This document shows positions 23,205 to 31,820 of a DNA stretch of 43,126 bases, one piece after another; positions within the stretch are counted from its first letter, which is position 1; every line of letters starts with the position of its first letter. The stretch is from Microvirga sesbaniae (GTDB lineage Bacteria; Pseudomonadota; Alphaproteobacteria; Rhizobiales; Beijerinckiaceae), in contig NZ_JAMXFJ010000033.1 of assembly GCF_025460805.1 (NCBI RefSeq), positions 1 to 43,126 on the forward strand, in the 5' to 3' direction. Both the position numbers and the translations under genes were made by a program. Below the pieces are notes generated by a model that was given only the letters and a program-made list of their open reading frames with translations, did not search any database and had not been told where the DNA came from.

Positions 23205-24571
23205 TATCCGCGAACCTTTTCGCTTTGCGATTTTGCCCACCAGGGACCTGGGTCAATTGAACCGCCGTCTTTCCTGAACTCAACATAGAGGACGGGATTG
23301 TTCTTTTCTATGGCGGCACCGATCAAACTCATGAGAGGAGCCTCCCCCATGGTCGCAACGGGTTCGCCTGCGAGCACGAACTGCCCCACATCGACATTGA
23401 TATGGTCCATCCCTGCCAGAAGAACATAGTATCCCCCACCGGCATTGATGATCAAGAGTCGACCATAGGACCGGAAGGGGCCGGCAAAGGACACCCACCC
23501 GTCGGCGGGTGATACCACACTCGCCTTGGGTCGCGTCGTGATCGAAATGCCACGCGTCGTTCCGCCATAGCCGTCGGCGGCCCCGAATTCCAGGGCCGTC
23601 TCGCCGCTGACGGGACGGGGCAGCAGGCCCCGCGCCTCGGAGAACGGGATTTTCGGGGCGAGTCGGGCCGGATCCCGGAAGGCCAGCTGGGCGAATTTTT
23701 CCCGGGTTTCCCGCTCCTGGGCCTCGGCGGCCTTGCGAGCCTCCTCGGCGGCGCGCCTGGCCCCGGCGATCTCCGCCTCCATCCGGTCGACCAGTTCCTT
23801 CAGGGTGCCGGCCCGGCGGGCAAGCTCCTCGGCCTTCTGCCGCTCGGCGCCCGCATTGCGCTCGACCTCGGCGATGCGGCTCTGCCGGGCGTCCATGAGG
23901 GCGGCGAGGCGCTCCTGCTCCCGGTTGAGGGCGGTCAGCTCCCCGTTGAGCGTCGCGCGGTCGGCCGTGATGGCATCCTTGAGGCGCACGAGCTCGGCGA
24001 GGTCGCCGGCCAGAATCTCGGCCTCCTGGCGCAGTTCCGGCAAAACCGCCCCCAGCATGATCGAGGCGCGGACCGCCTCGAGCATGTCCTCAGGCCGCAC
24101 CAGCACGGCGGGCGGCGGCCGGCGGCCCATGCGCTGGAGGGCTGCGAAAACCTCGATGATGACGCCGCGCCGGCTCTGAAGGGAGCGGCGAATGGCCGCC
24201 TCGCTGGATCCGAGCGTCTGAAGCCTCTGCTCCAGTCCGCGGATCCGGTCCTCGGTGCCGCGGACCCGGTCTGCGGTCTCGATCAGGGCGGCATTGAGCT
24301 TCGCCCGGTCCGCCTTGATGTCGTCGATCTCGGCTTCGAGACGCTTGCGCGACTCCGCATTGGCCGCGATCGCGTCTTCCAGAACCTTCAGGTCCTTCTC
24401 CCGCTGGGCCTTCTCCTCGGCCGGTCCGCCGGGAGCGGGCTGAGGCGCCGGCGCAGGCGCAGGCTGCTGGGCCCCGGCGGGGCTCAGGCTGGCGGCAACC
24501 ATCCAAGCGGCAAGGCCGAGCGCCATGGGGGCATAGGCCTTGCGGGAAAAGAAGGAGTCGAAGCGTTTCAT
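23204..24571 (-). CDS. EnvC-like murein hydrolase activator (degenerate LytM/M23)
   Basis: The 455-residue protein starts with a signal peptide (MALGLAAWMVAASLSPAGA) and a short Pro/Ala linker. A long coiled coil follows (about 55-270, rich in R-x-x-L-E-x-E and A-E repeats), and then a C-terminal LytM/M23 domain (about 340-440: V-V-S-P-A-D-G-W-V-S-F-A, G-x-Y-V-L-L-A-G). The zinc ligands of active M23 enzymes are missing: the usual H-G-x-G-Y and Y-x-H-L positions read N-A-G-G-G-Y and L-L-A-G-M. As in EnvC it should activate amidases during septum splitting instead of cutting peptidoglycan itself. It lies 3 bases after rlmH and overlaps ctpA. Confidence 0.85.
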   Translation of the reverse strand: MKRFDSFFSRKAYAPMALGLAAWMVAASLSPAGAQQPAPAPAPQPAPGGPAEEKAQREKDLKVLEDAIAANAESRKRLEAEIDDIKADRAKLNAALIETADRVRGTEDRIRGLEQRLQTLGSSEAAIRRSLQSRRGVIIEVFAALQRMGRRPPPAVLVRPEDMLEAVRASIMLGAVLPELRQEAEILAGDLAELVRLKDAITADRATLNGELTALNREQERLAALMDARQSRIAEVERNAGAERQKAEELARRAGTLKELVDRMEAEIAGARRAAEEARKAAEAQERETREKFAQLAFRDPARLAPKIPFSEARGLLPRPVSGETALEFGAADGYGGTTRGISITTRPKASVVSPADGWVSFAGPFRSYGRLLIINAGGGYYVLLAGMDHINVDVGQFVLAGEPVATMGEAPLMSLIGAAIEKNNPVLYVEFRKDGGSIDPGPWWAKSQSEKVRG

Positions 24572-24574
24572 CCG

Positions 24575-25069
24575 TCAGGAATCGTCGTGGCCGGCGCGAT
24601 GATAAGGGTGTCCGGCCAGGATTGTCAGGGCTCTATAGAGCTGCTCGGCCACGAGCGCCCGCACGATCTGGTGCGGCATAGTGAGCGCCCCGAAGGACAC
24701 GACCAGGTCGGCCCGCTGTCTCAGCCGGGGATCGAGCCCGTCGGGGCCGCCGATCACGCAGGCGACGCCGGAGCGGCCCTCGTCGCGCCATTGCCTGATG
24801 CGCTCGGCGAAGGCTTCGCTCGAAGGGCTCTTGCCGCGCTCGTCGAAGACGATCAGCACGGACGAGCCTGCCTTGTCGAGAAGGGCCTCGGCCTCTTCCG
24901 CGCGCCGGTCGTCCTCGCGGCGTGCCCGGCTCTCGGGCAATTCCACGATGTCGAACCCGCCCAGGCCCAGGGCACGACCCATGCCCTCGACCCGCTGCTT
25001 GTAACGTTCGACGAGCTCACGTTCGGGGCCGCTCTTGAGTCGGCCCACGGCCAGCAAGCTCAGTCGCAC
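24575..25069 (-). CDS. rlmH: 23S rRNA (pseudouridine1915-N3)-methyltransferase
   Basis: This 164-residue SPOUT methyltransferase uses SAM on pseudouridine 1915 of helix 69 in the 70S ribosome. Family marks are the opening M-R-L-S-L-L-A-V-G-R-L-K, the knot motif V-I-G-G-P-D-G, and the C-terminal L-T-M-P-H-Q-I-V-R-A-L-V-A-E-Q-L-Y-R-A with G-H-P-Y-H-R. Length is normal. It follows rsfS after 15 bases, the usual neighbour in Alphaproteobacteria. Confidence 0.95.
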   Translation of the reverse strand: MRLSLLAVGRLKSGPERELVERYKQRVEGMGRALGLGGFDIVELPESRARREDDRRAEEAEALLDKAGSSVLIVFDERGKSPSSEAFAERIRQWRDEGRSGVACVIGGPDGLDPRLRQRADLVVSFGALTMPHQIVRALVAEQLYRALTILAGHPYHRAGHDDS

Positions 25070-25084
25070 GAATCTTGCCTTGTG

Positions 25085-25561
25085 TTAGCTGACGCGGTCC
25101 TGCGGACGGTCGGCGCCCCACATCTTCTCGAGGTTGTAGAAGCCACGCACCTCGGGACGGAAAACGTGGATGAGCACGTCGCCGGCATCGATCAGCACCC
25201 AGTCGCAGGCGGGCAGCCCCTCCACGCGCGCATTCCCGAACCCCTTGTCCTTCAGGTCCTTGATCACGCGGTCGGCGATGGCGCCCACATGGCGATCGGA
25301 ACGGCCCGATGTCACGATCATGGTGTCGGCAAGGGAGGTCTTTCCGGCCAGGTCGATCTCGACCGTGTTTTCGGCCTTCATGTCCTCGAGGGAGGCCAGG
25401 GCGACGGCCCGGATGTCCTCATCGTGCGGAGCGTCCGCTCCGGAGAGAGGCGGAAGCGGGTTCTTGTCCGCTTCGACGGAAGATAGTCGGTTCAGGTTCA
25501 GACCCTTTCTCAACGGCACTCGGAGGGTGCCGACCCTTAAGATAATGCGGGAAGGCCCCAA
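25085..25561 (-). CDS. rsfS: ribosomal silencing factor
   Basis: RsfS (Iojap/DUF143 family) binds ribosomal protein L14 and blocks subunit joining in starvation. The core runs from A-L-A-S-L-E-D-M-K-A-E through I-D-L, T-S-L-A-D-T-M-I-V-T-S-G-R-S-D-R-H-V and W-V-L-I-D-A-G-D-V-L-I-H-V-F to F-Y-N-L-E-K-M-W-G. The N-terminal 45 residues are extra compared with short family members. The start is uncertain: TTG 25561 has GGAAGG upstream and sits 3 bases from the nadD stop. No ATG occurs before the core. Confidence 0.85.
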   Translation of the reverse strand: MGPSRIILRVGTLRVPLRKGLNLNRLSSVEADKNPLPPLSGADAPHDEDIRAVALASLEDMKAENTVEIDLAGKTSLADTMIVTSGRSDRHVGAIADRVIKDLKDKGFGNARVEGLPACDWVLIDAGDVLIHVFRPEVRGFYNLEKMWGADRPQDRVS

Positions 25562-25564
25562 TTT

Positions 25565-26221
25565 TCAACGCCTTCCGACAGGAGAAGTTCGTCTCATCTG
25601 GCGCAGCTTCGTGGATGACAGGTGGGATCGGGGGCCGTGCAGGAACACCCAGGCCGGCGGCTCGAGCCCTGGCAGGGCAAGGGCTTCGTTCTCGCCGATC
25701 CGGCTGGAGGACAGGGCGGTGGCGCTGCGGGAGCGGGCCGCCTTCAGGGTCCAGCCGGGCCGGTCGATCACGGCCATGGGCATCATCCCGGCGATGCGCC
25801 GCCAGCCCCGCCACCGGTGGAAGCTCGCCAGATTGTCGGCGCCCATGATCCAGACGAACCGAACCCCCGGATACCGGCGCTTGAGATAGGCCAGGGTGTC
25901 GACCGTATAGCGGGCTCCGATTTCCTCCTCGAAGGCGGTCACGTCGATGCGCGGGTCGTCGGAGACCCGCCTGGCCTCCTCGACGCGCATTTCGGTCGTG
26001 GCCAGCTCGCCCGTATCCTTCAGGGGATTGCCCGGGGTGACGATCCACCAGACCCGGTCGAGACCCAGCCGCTTCAGGGCCATGAGGCTCACGTGGCGAT
26101 GCCCGGCATGGGCCGGGTTGAACGATCCGCCGTAGAGGCCGATCCGCATGCCGGCGGCGGCCCGCGGCAGACGGGTCAGGCCCGAGGGCCTGAGGCGGAA
26201 GCGGGACGAGGCCGGCTTCAC
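25565..26221 (-). CDS. nadD: nicotinate-nucleotide adenylyltransferase
   Basis: NadD makes deamido-NAD from nicotinate mononucleotide and ATP. The nucleotidyltransferase signature G-G-S-F-N-P-A-H-A-G-H is at about residues 31-41, and the second motif S-S-T-K-L-R is at the C-terminus. I-V-T-P-G-N-P-L-K and W-I-M-G-A-D-N-L are also typical. GTG 26221 overlaps the proA stop by 4 bases (GTGA). An internal ATG (MRIGLYGG) gives a shorter product and is also possible. At 218 residues the length fits the alphaproteobacterial family. Confidence 0.92.
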   Translation of the reverse strand: MKPASSRFRLRPSGLTRLPRAAAGMRIGLYGGSFNPAHAGHRHVSLMALKRLGLDRVWWIVTPGNPLKDTGELATTEMRVEEARRVSDDPRIDVTAFEEEIGARYTVDTLAYLKRRYPGVRFVWIMGADNLASFHRWRGWRRIAGMMPMAVIDRPGWTLKAARSRSATALSSSRIGENEALALPGLEPPAWVFLHGPRSHLSSTKLRQMRRTSPVGRR

Positions 26222-27555
26222 GGGCGCGTCTGGCCCGCGCCGCGGATGCGATACTTGAAAGAGGTCAGCTGCTCGACGCCGACCGGCCCCCGGGCATGCA
26301 TGCGCCCCGTGGCGATGCCGATCTCGGCGCCGAACCCGAATTCGCCGCCGTCCGCGAACTGGGTCGAGGCATTGTGGAGCACGATGGCGGAATCGACCTC
26401 GGCCAGGAAGCGCTCGGCCGCCGCGTCATCGTCGGTCACGATGGAATCCGTATGGTGGGAGCCGTAAGCCTCGATATGGGCGGTTGCCGCCTCCAGGCCG
26501 TCCACAACCCGGGCCGCGATGATCGCGTCGAGATATTCGGTGCGCCAGTCGTCCTCCGTGGCCGGCGTCACGCGCGGGTCGACCGCCTGCACGGCCTCGT
26601 CGCCGCGCACGGCGCAGCCCGCATCGAGCAGCATGGAGATCAGGGGCCCCAGATGGGTCTCGGCGCAAGCCCGATCCACCAGCAGCGTCTCGGCCGCGCC
26701 GCACACGCCCGTGCGGCGCATCTTGGCGTTCAGCACGACGGCCTTGGCCATCTCGAGATCGGCCCCGGCATGCACATAGACGTGGTTGAGGCCCTCCAGA
26801 TGCGCGAAGACCGGCACCCGCGCCTCCTCCTGGACCCTGGCCACGAGGCTTTTTCCCCCCCGGGGCACGATCACGTCGAGATGGCCGCCGAGCCCCGACA
26901 GCATGGCGCCGACCGCCGCCCGGTCGCGGGTCGGCACGAGACGGATCGCGTCCCGCGGCAGGCCGGCCCGTTCCAGCCCCTCGCCCATCGCCTCGGCGAT
27001 GGCGAGCGACGTGCGGAAGCTCTCGGAGCCGGCGCGCAGGATCGCGGCATTGCCGGCCTTGAGGCAAAGGGCGCCCGCGTCCGCCGTCACGTTGGGACGG
27101 CTCTCGAAGATCACGCCGATCACGCCGAGCGGGGTCGCCACCCGCTCGATGACAAGCCCGTTCGGCCGCTCGAATCGCGCAAGCACGCGCCCGATCGGAT
27201 CCGGGAGCGCCGCGATGCTCTCGACGGCCCCCGCGATGGCTTCGAGACGGTTCGGGTCGAGAACGAGCCGGTCGATGAAGGCGCCGCTCTGGCCCTTGGC
27301 CGTCGCGTCGGCGAGATCCTCGGCGTTGGCGGCCAGGATGGCATCCGCCCGGGCGCGGATGCAGGCCGCCATCGCCCGAAGCGCCGCGTTCTTGTCGTCG
27401 GCCTTTGCCAGCGCGACCTGCCTGGCCGCGGCGCGCGCGCGCCGGCCGAGTTCGGCCATGAGGGCCGGAACGTCCGGATCTCCAACCAATGGCGCACCTG
27501 GCGCGTTGAGGTGGTCAGCAAGCACTTCTGCAATCAAGGCGCGAATCTCATCCAT
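26218..27555 (-). CDS. proA: glutamate-5-semialdehyde dehydrogenase (gamma-glutamyl phosphate reductase)
   Basis: ProA reduces gamma-glutamyl phosphate with NADPH in proline synthesis. The catalytic Cys is in M-R-R-T-G-V-C-G-A-A-E-T. The family blocks G-V-I-G-V-I-F-E-S-R-P-N-V, I-V-P-R-G-G-K-S-L and H-L-E-G-L-N-H-V-Y are all present. The frame is open to 27657, but that ATG overlaps the start of the divergent DUF72 gene. MDEIRALIAE at 27555 gives 445 residues, nearer the usual 420-430, and is preferred. Its partner proB lies upstream, separated by the oppositely oriented DUF72 gene. Confidence 0.92.
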   Translation of the reverse strand: MDEIRALIAEVLADHLNAPGAPLVGDPDVPALMAELGRRARAAARQVALAKADDKNAALRAMAACIRARADAILAANAEDLADATAKGQSGAFIDRLVLDPNRLEAIAGAVESIAALPDPIGRVLARFERPNGLVIERVATPLGVIGVIFESRPNVTADAGALCLKAGNAAILRAGSESFRTSLAIAEAMGEGLERAGLPRDAIRLVPTRDRAAVGAMLSGLGGHLDVIVPRGGKSLVARVQEEARVPVFAHLEGLNHVYVHAGADLEMAKAVVLNAKMRRTGVCGAAETLLVDRACAETHLGPLISMLLDAGCAVRGDEAVQAVDPRVTPATEDDWRTEYLDAIIAARVVDGLEAATAHIEAYGSHHTDSIVTDDDAAAERFLAEVDSAIVLHNASTQFADGGEFGFGAEIGIATGRMHARGPVGVEQLTSFKYRIRGAGQTRP

Positions 27556-27655
27556 GTCCAAGTCCCGGCCCCTGACGGTTGCAGGGGAAATACGCCACTC
27601 AGCACCCATAGCACGTCCGGCGGCTTCACAGCCAAGCCGCACGGTCTCATCGGCC

Positions 27656-28426
27656 ATGACGAAGACGGAGATCCGGATCGGGACATCGGGCTGGCACTAC
27701 AGGTCCTGGCACGGACCTTTCTACCCGGCGCGCCTGAAGATCAAGGATTTCCTCTCCTATTACGTCCAGCGCTTCGATAGCGCCGAGATCAACAACTCCT
27801 TCTACCGTCTCCCGACCGAGCAGGCCGTCAGGGCCTGGCACGACGCCACGCCGGAAGGCTTCCTGTTCGCCTGGAAGGCGTCGCGCTTCATCACGCACAT
27901 GAAGCGGCTGAAGGGGATCGAGGAGAGCATCGATCTCGTCTTCGGCCGCATGAACGGCCTGGGCGACACGTTCGGCCCGGTCCTGTTCCAGCTGCCGCCC
28001 ACGTTCAGGGCCGACGACGAGACGCGGGAGCGGGTGGCGCGCTGCCTGTCGCTGGTCCCCGGGGGCCGCCGCTGCGCCTTCGAGTTCCGCCACCCGAGCT
28101 GGTACGAGGAATCCGTGTTCCGCATCCTGCGGGACCATAACGCGGCGCTCTGCATCTCCGACCACGCGGATGCGCCGGCGCCCTGGGTGGCGACGGCGGA
28201 TTTCGTCTATGTGCGGGCGCATGGAACCAACGGACGCTATGCGGGCAGCTATTCGACCGAGACCCTGCAGGATTGGTCGCGACGGGCCGGCGAATGGCAG
28301 CGCGGCGGCCGCAGCGTCTATGTCTATTTCGACAACGACATCAAGAGTGCCGCTCCCGGGGACGCCCAGGCTCTGCTGCAGCTTCTGTCGTCCGATCAGT
28401 CGCTCAGCGCCATGTCGTCCCGGTGA
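27656..28426 (+). CDS. DUF72 domain protein
   Basis: The 256-residue DUF72 (YecE-like) TIM-barrel protein begins I-R-I-G-T-S-G-W-H-Y-R-S-W and continues with A-E-I-N-N-S-F-Y-R-L-P, P-V-L-F-Q-L-P-P, A-F-E-F-R-H-P-S-W and V-Y-F-D-N-D. These are the conserved blocks of the family, whose biochemical role is not established. It is encoded opposite to the operon on both sides: its 5' end abuts proA and its last 31 bases overlap the 3' end of proB. A read-through proB-proA message would be antisense to the whole gene. Confidence 0.88.
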   Translation: MTKTEIRIGTSGWHYRSWHGPFYPARLKIKDFLSYYVQRFDSAEINNSFYRLPTEQAVRAWHDATPEGFLFAWKASRFITHMKRLKGIEESIDLVFGRMNGLGDTFGPVLFQLPPTFRADDETRERVARCLSLVPGGRRCAFEFRHPSWYEESVFRILRDHNAALCISDHADAPAPWVATADFVYVRAHGTNGRYAGSYSTETLQDWSRRAGEWQRGGRSVYVYFDNDIKSAAPGDAQALLQLLSSDQSLSAMSSR

Positions 28427-29520
28427 ATCATCTCGGCCCTGCCGGGATAGCCAAGGATTCCTTCGATCTCGCGGCTGGGGCGGCCGATGATGCGCGCCGC
28501 ATCCTCGACATCGTAGGCCACGAGGCCCCGGCCGAGCACCCGGGTCTCGCTGCGGATCGTCACCGCATCGCCGCGATGGAAGCTGCCCTCGATCCGACGC
28601 ACCCCCACCGGCAGCAGGCTCGCGCCGGCCTGGAGCGCGCGGGCGGCGCCCTCGTCCACGTAGAGCGTCCCGCGGGGTTCGAGCGCGCCGGCGATCCAGG
28701 TCTTGCGCGCCGTCGCCGGATTGGACGGCGTCAGGAACCAGCTGCAGCGCCCGCCCTCGGCGATGCGCTTCAGCGGGTTCTTCGTGCGGCCGTCCGCGAT
28801 GATCATATGGGTGCCGCCGGCTGTCGCGATCTTGCCCGCCTCGACCTTCGTGCGCATGCCCCCGCGCGACAGCTCGGAGGCTGCCCCGCCGGCCATGGCC
28901 TCGATGGAAGGCGTGATCCGCTCGACCACCGGAATGTGCTCGGCATCGGGATTGGATGCGGGCGGCGCCGTATAGAGTCCGTCGATATCGGAGAACAGCA
29001 CCAGGAGATCGGCCCCGATCATGGTGGCGACGCGCGCCGCCAGGCGGTCGTTGTCGCCGTAGCGGATCTCCGAGGTCGCAACCGTGTCGTTCTCGTTGAT
29101 CACCGGCACGGCCCGCATCTCGAGGAGCTTCAGGGTCGTGGCCCGGGCATTGAGGTAACGCCGCCGCTGCTCGGTGTCGGCGAGCGTCACGAGGATCTGG
29201 CCGGCCGTGATGCCGTGATGCGCCAGCACCTCCGACCAGGTGCGGGCGAGCGCGATCTGCCCGACGGCCGCGGCAGCCTGGCTCTCCTCCAGGCGCAGGG
29301 GGCCGGCGGGCAGCCCCAGAACGGTGCGCCCCATGGCGATGGCCCCGGAGGAGACCACGAGAACGTCGGCGCCTCTCGCGTGAAGATCCGCGATGTCCTC
29401 GGCGAGCGCCGCAAGCCAGGCGTGGTTCAGCCGTCCGCGGGCCCGGTCGACCAGCAGGGCGGATCCGACCTTCAGGACGACGCGGCGGAATTGGCCGAGC
29501 TCCGGGGTCACGGATGCCAC
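28396..29520 (-). CDS. proB: glutamate 5-kinase
   Basis: ProB phosphorylates glutamate at the gamma carboxyl, the committed and normally proline-inhibited step of proline synthesis. This 374-residue protein has the amino-acid kinase domain (V-V-L-K-V-G-S-A-L-L, V-S-S-G-A-I-A-M-G, N-E-N-D-T-V-A, L-F-S-D-I-D-G-L-Y) and a C-terminal PUA domain (about 280-360, L-Y-V-D-E-G-A-A-R-A-L). Its start overlaps the end of obgE by 13 bases, so the two are coupled. Confidence 0.95.
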   Translation of the reverse strand: MASVTPELGQFRRVVLKVGSALLVDRARGRLNHAWLAALAEDIADLHARGADVLVVSSGAIAMGRTVLGLPAGPLRLEESQAAAAVGQIALARTWSEVLAHHGITAGQILVTLADTEQRRRYLNARATTLKLLEMRAVPVINENDTVATSEIRYGDNDRLAARVATMIGADLLVLFSDIDGLYTAPPASNPDAEHIPVVERITPSIEAMAGGAASELSRGGMRTKVEAGKIATAGGTHMIIADGRTKNPLKRIAEGGRCSWFLTPSNPATARKTWIAGALEPRGTLYVDEGAARALQAGASLLPVGVRRIEGSFHRGDAVTIRSETRVLGRGLVAYDVEDAARIIGRPSREIEGILGYPGRAEMIHRDDMALSD

Positions 29521-30542
29521 TCCGCCTGCGGGGCGGCGGGCTCCTCTTCGGCCCTGGCCTGATCGATCACGGTGAGCAGCGCCTGGAGCACCTCCTGCAC
29601 ACCCTGCCCGGACGCCGAGGAGACGACGTAAGGGGTCTGTTTCGAGGCCTTCTTGAGCTTCTTCAGCTGCTCCTTGAGCGTCTCCTCGTCCAGGGCGTCG
29701 GCCTTGGACAGGGCAACGATCTCGGGCTTCTCCGACAGGCCGTGGCCATAGGCCTCGATCTCATGCCGGACGGTCCTGTAGGCCTCCCCGGCATCCTCGC
29801 TCGTCCCCTCGACCAGGTGCAGCAGAACCCGGCAGCGCTCCACATGGCTCAGGAAGCGGTCGCCCAGGCCGACGCCCTCGGAGGCTCCCTCGATCAGGCC
29901 GGGAATATCCGCCAGCACGAACTCGCGCCCGTAGGCGCGCACGACGCCGAGCCCCGGGTGGAGGGTGGTGAAGGGGTAATCGGCGATCTTGGGCTTGGCC
30001 GCCGTCACGGTGGCGAGAAAGGTGGACTTGCCCGCATTGGGAAGTCCGACCAGCCCGGCATCGGCGATCAGCTTGAGACGCAGGATGAGCGTGCGCTCCT
30101 GGCCTTCCTGGCCGGGATTGGCCCGGCGGGGAGCGCGGTTCGTCGAGGTAGTGAAATAGGCGTTGCCGAAGCCGCCGTTGCCGCCCTTCGCCAGCAGGAC
30201 CCTCTGGCCCACATGGGTCATGTCGGCGATGACGGTCTCGCCGTCCTCCTCCAGGATCTCGGTGCCGGCCGGCACCTTGAGAATCGCGTCGGCCCCCTTG
30301 GCCCCGTGCCGGTTCTTGCCCATGCCGTGGCCACCGGTCTTGGCCTTGAAGTGCTGCTGGTAGCGGTAGTCGATGAGGGTGTTCAGACCCTCGACGCATT
30401 CCGCCCAGACGTCGCCGCCGCGGCCGCCGTCGCCGCCGTCCGGCCCGCCGAACTCGATGAACTTTTCACGGCGGAACGACACGGCGCCGCCGCCGCCGTT
30501 GCCGGAACGGATATAGATCTTGGCTTGGTCGAGAAATTTCAT
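29508..30542 (-). CDS. obgE: GTPase ObgE/CgtA
   Basis: Obg is an essential GTPase in 50S assembly and stress control. Start MKFLDQAK at 30542 uses AAAGG 9 bases upstream; the ATG at 30551 abuts it. The Gly-rich Obg fold (G-N-G-G-G-G-A-V-S-F-R-R-E-K and G-G-D-G-G-R-G-G) covers residues 1-158. The G domain follows with G1 G-L-P-N-A-G-K-S-T, G3 D-I-P-G-L-I-E-G-A and G4 S-K-A-D, then an acidic tail. It is 344 residues and the first gene of the long minus-strand operon. Confidence 0.96.
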   Translation of the reverse strand: MKFLDQAKIYIRSGNGGGGAVSFRREKFIEFGGPDGGDGGRGGDVWAECVEGLNTLIDYRYQQHFKAKTGGHGMGKNRHGAKGADAILKVPAGTEILEEDGETVIADMTHVGQRVLLAKGGNGGFGNAYFTTSTNRAPRRANPGQEGQERTLILRLKLIADAGLVGLPNAGKSTFLATVTAAKPKIADYPFTTLHPGLGVVRAYGREFVLADIPGLIEGASEGVGLGDRFLSHVERCRVLLHLVEGTSEDAGEAYRTVRHEIEAYGHGLSEKPEIVALSKADALDEETLKEQLKKLKKASKQTPYVVSSASGQGVQEVLQALLTVIDQARAEEEPAAPQAEWHP

Positions 30543-30656
30543 AACCCGCATCCTTTACGGGACTGGAGCATTTTTCGCAAAGAGCCGATCAGGCCCTGTG
30601 GTTCAGACAAGGCTCCCGTCCGCGATGGTCTGCGGGAGCAACGCGGATAAAAGCGA

Positions 30657-30682
30657 AGCGCTCCCGTGATCACGGGAGCGCT
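30657..30682 (-). terminator. Rho-independent terminator after the GNAT gene
   Basis: A perfect 26-base palindrome (AGCGCTCCCGTGA and its complement) lies 10 bases after the stop at 30692. On the minus strand it is followed by TCGCTTTTAT. Confidence 0.75.
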
Positions 30683-30691
30683 CCCTTGGTT

Positions 30692-31342
30692 TCAGCTCGC
30701 GAGGGACAGCCCCCGGTCCACCTCGATCTCGACGGACAGAGGCTCCCGCACGAGGCCGGTATGGCTCCAGCTCTTCAGGCTCTCCCAGGCCCGCCGGTCG
30801 AGGCGGAAATGGTCGGCCGGGTAGAGCCCTCCCCGGGCGGGCAGCTCGACCAGGCCGGCGCCCTGATAGGCGAAGCCGCACTTCTCCAGGACCCGCCGGG
30901 AGGCCGGGTTGATGACCCGGGTCGACGCGGTGAGCTCATCCCCCTCGCCATAGGCGAAGAAGGCGTCGATCAGCGCTCTCGCCGCCTCGGTGGCGTAGCC
31001 CTTTCCCCAGTAGGGGGTGCCGAGCCAGTAGCCGAGGCTGGGCTTGCCCGTCTCCGGGTCCGGTCCGATGCCCACCATGCCGATCAGGCTGTTGGGCTTG
31101 CCCTTGGGCGTGATGGCGAGCTGCAGGCCATGGCCGTCCGCATTGGACCGCCGGGACATGAAGATAAATCGCTCGGCGTCGTCCGGGTGATACGGATGCG
31201 GAATGCGCGCCGTCATCTCCGCGACCGATTTCTCACCGGCAAGGCGTACGATGGCTTGGGCATCCGCGAGACGGGCCCAGCGGAGCCAGAGGCCGCGGGT
31301 CTCGAGGCGGAAAACATCGTCACGGGTGAGGTCGGGAAACAT
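30692..31342 (-). CDS. GNAT-family N-acetyltransferase (RimJ/RimL type)
   Basis: This 216-residue acetyltransferase has the order typical of RimJ/RimL-like GNATs: L-E-T-R-G-L-W-L-R, then I-G-M-V-G-I, then L-G-Y-W-L-G-T-P-Y-W-G-K-G-Y-A-T-E-A-A (acetyl-CoA loop, Q/R-x-x-G-x-G/A variant) and N-P-A-S-R-R-V-L-E-K-C-G-F. Start MFPDLTRDD at 31342 has GGAG 7 bases upstream. The earlier in-frame ATG 31405 lies in the loop of the rpmA terminator and is rejected. It sits between rpmA and obgE. The substrate is unknown; a ribosomal or tRNA-related target would suit the location but is inference. Confidence 0.85.
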   Translation of the reverse strand: MFPDLTRDDVFRLETRGLWLRWARLADAQAIVRLAGEKSVAEMTARIPHPYHPDDAERFIFMSRRSNADGHGLQLAITPKGKPNSLIGMVGIGPDPETGKPSLGYWLGTPYWGKGYATEAARALIDAFFAYGEGDELTASTRVINPASRRVLEKCGFAYQGAGLVELPARGGLYPADHFRLDRRAWESLKSWSHTGLVREPLSVEIEVDRGLSLAS

Positions 31343-31390
31343 CGTCTTGCTCCGATCCGGTGGGCCCTCCCTGGGCCCAAGAAATGACGA

Positions 31391-31417
31391 AGGGGAGGTG
31401 GACATCCCACCTCCCCT
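31391..31417 (-). terminator. Rho-independent terminator after rpmA
   Basis: On the minus strand AGGGGAGGTGG and CCACCTCCCCT form an 11-bp stem with loop GATGT. TCGTCATTTCTT follows. Its GGAGGTGGGATG imitates a ribosome site. Confidence 0.75.
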
Positions 31418-31520
31418 GTCAGTTTCGGATTGGAGCTTGGCCTTTTGGGCCTGTCTGGAGCTCTTCACCCGCCGGGTCGGTGTGATGCCGGCGGGAGCTC
31501 CTTCGTTTCGCTCTCGCCGT

Positions 31521-31787
31521 TTACTCTGCGGCCTCTTGGGCCGGTACGACCGATACAAAGGCTCGGCCTTGACGCGTCAGGAATCGGACTCGGCCATTGG
31601 CCGTGGCAAAGAGGGTATGGTCTTTGCCCATGCCGACATTGGCGCCGGCATGCCATTTGGTGCCGCGCTGACGAATAATGATGTTGCCGGCGACGACCTG
31701 CTGATCGCCGAACCTCTTGACGCCCAGACGACGGCCTGCCGAGTCGCGACCGTTGCGAGACGAACCGCCTGCTTTTTTGTGAGCCAT
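31521..31787 (-). CDS. rpmA: 50S ribosomal protein L27
   Basis: L27 (88 residues) lies near the peptidyl-transferase centre. The N-terminal M-A-H-K-K-A-G-G-S-S-R-N-G-R-D-S matches the type without a Firmicute-style cleaved leader. G-D-Q-Q-V-V-A-G-N-I-I-I-R-Q-R-G-T and G-K-D-H-T-L-F-A are diagnostic. It is 33 bases downstream of rplU on the same transcript. Confidence 0.97.
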   Translation of the reverse strand: MAHKKAGGSSRNGRDSAGRRLGVKRFGDQQVVAGNIIIRQRGTKWHAGANVGMGKDHTLFATANGRVRFLTRQGRAFVSVVPAQEAAE

Positions 31788-31820
31788 GGGTTACTCCCGT
31801 GTTCCTGTGTTGCCTTGCGC

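Noticed and set aside
21933..30650. Long plus-strand ORFs opposite ctpA, proA, proB and obgE (e.g. 21933-23195, 26296-27780, 28273-29562, 29514-30650)
   Set aside because: They are antisense shadows of well-identified genes in high-GC DNA. They have no recognisable domains and low-complexity Arg/Gly/Leu-rich compositions.
31403..31405. ATG with an apparently excellent Shine-Dalgarno as the GNAT start
   Set aside because: The ATG and the GGAGGTGGG lie inside the stem-loop of the rpmA terminator; the next in-frame ATG at 31342 has its own GGAG.
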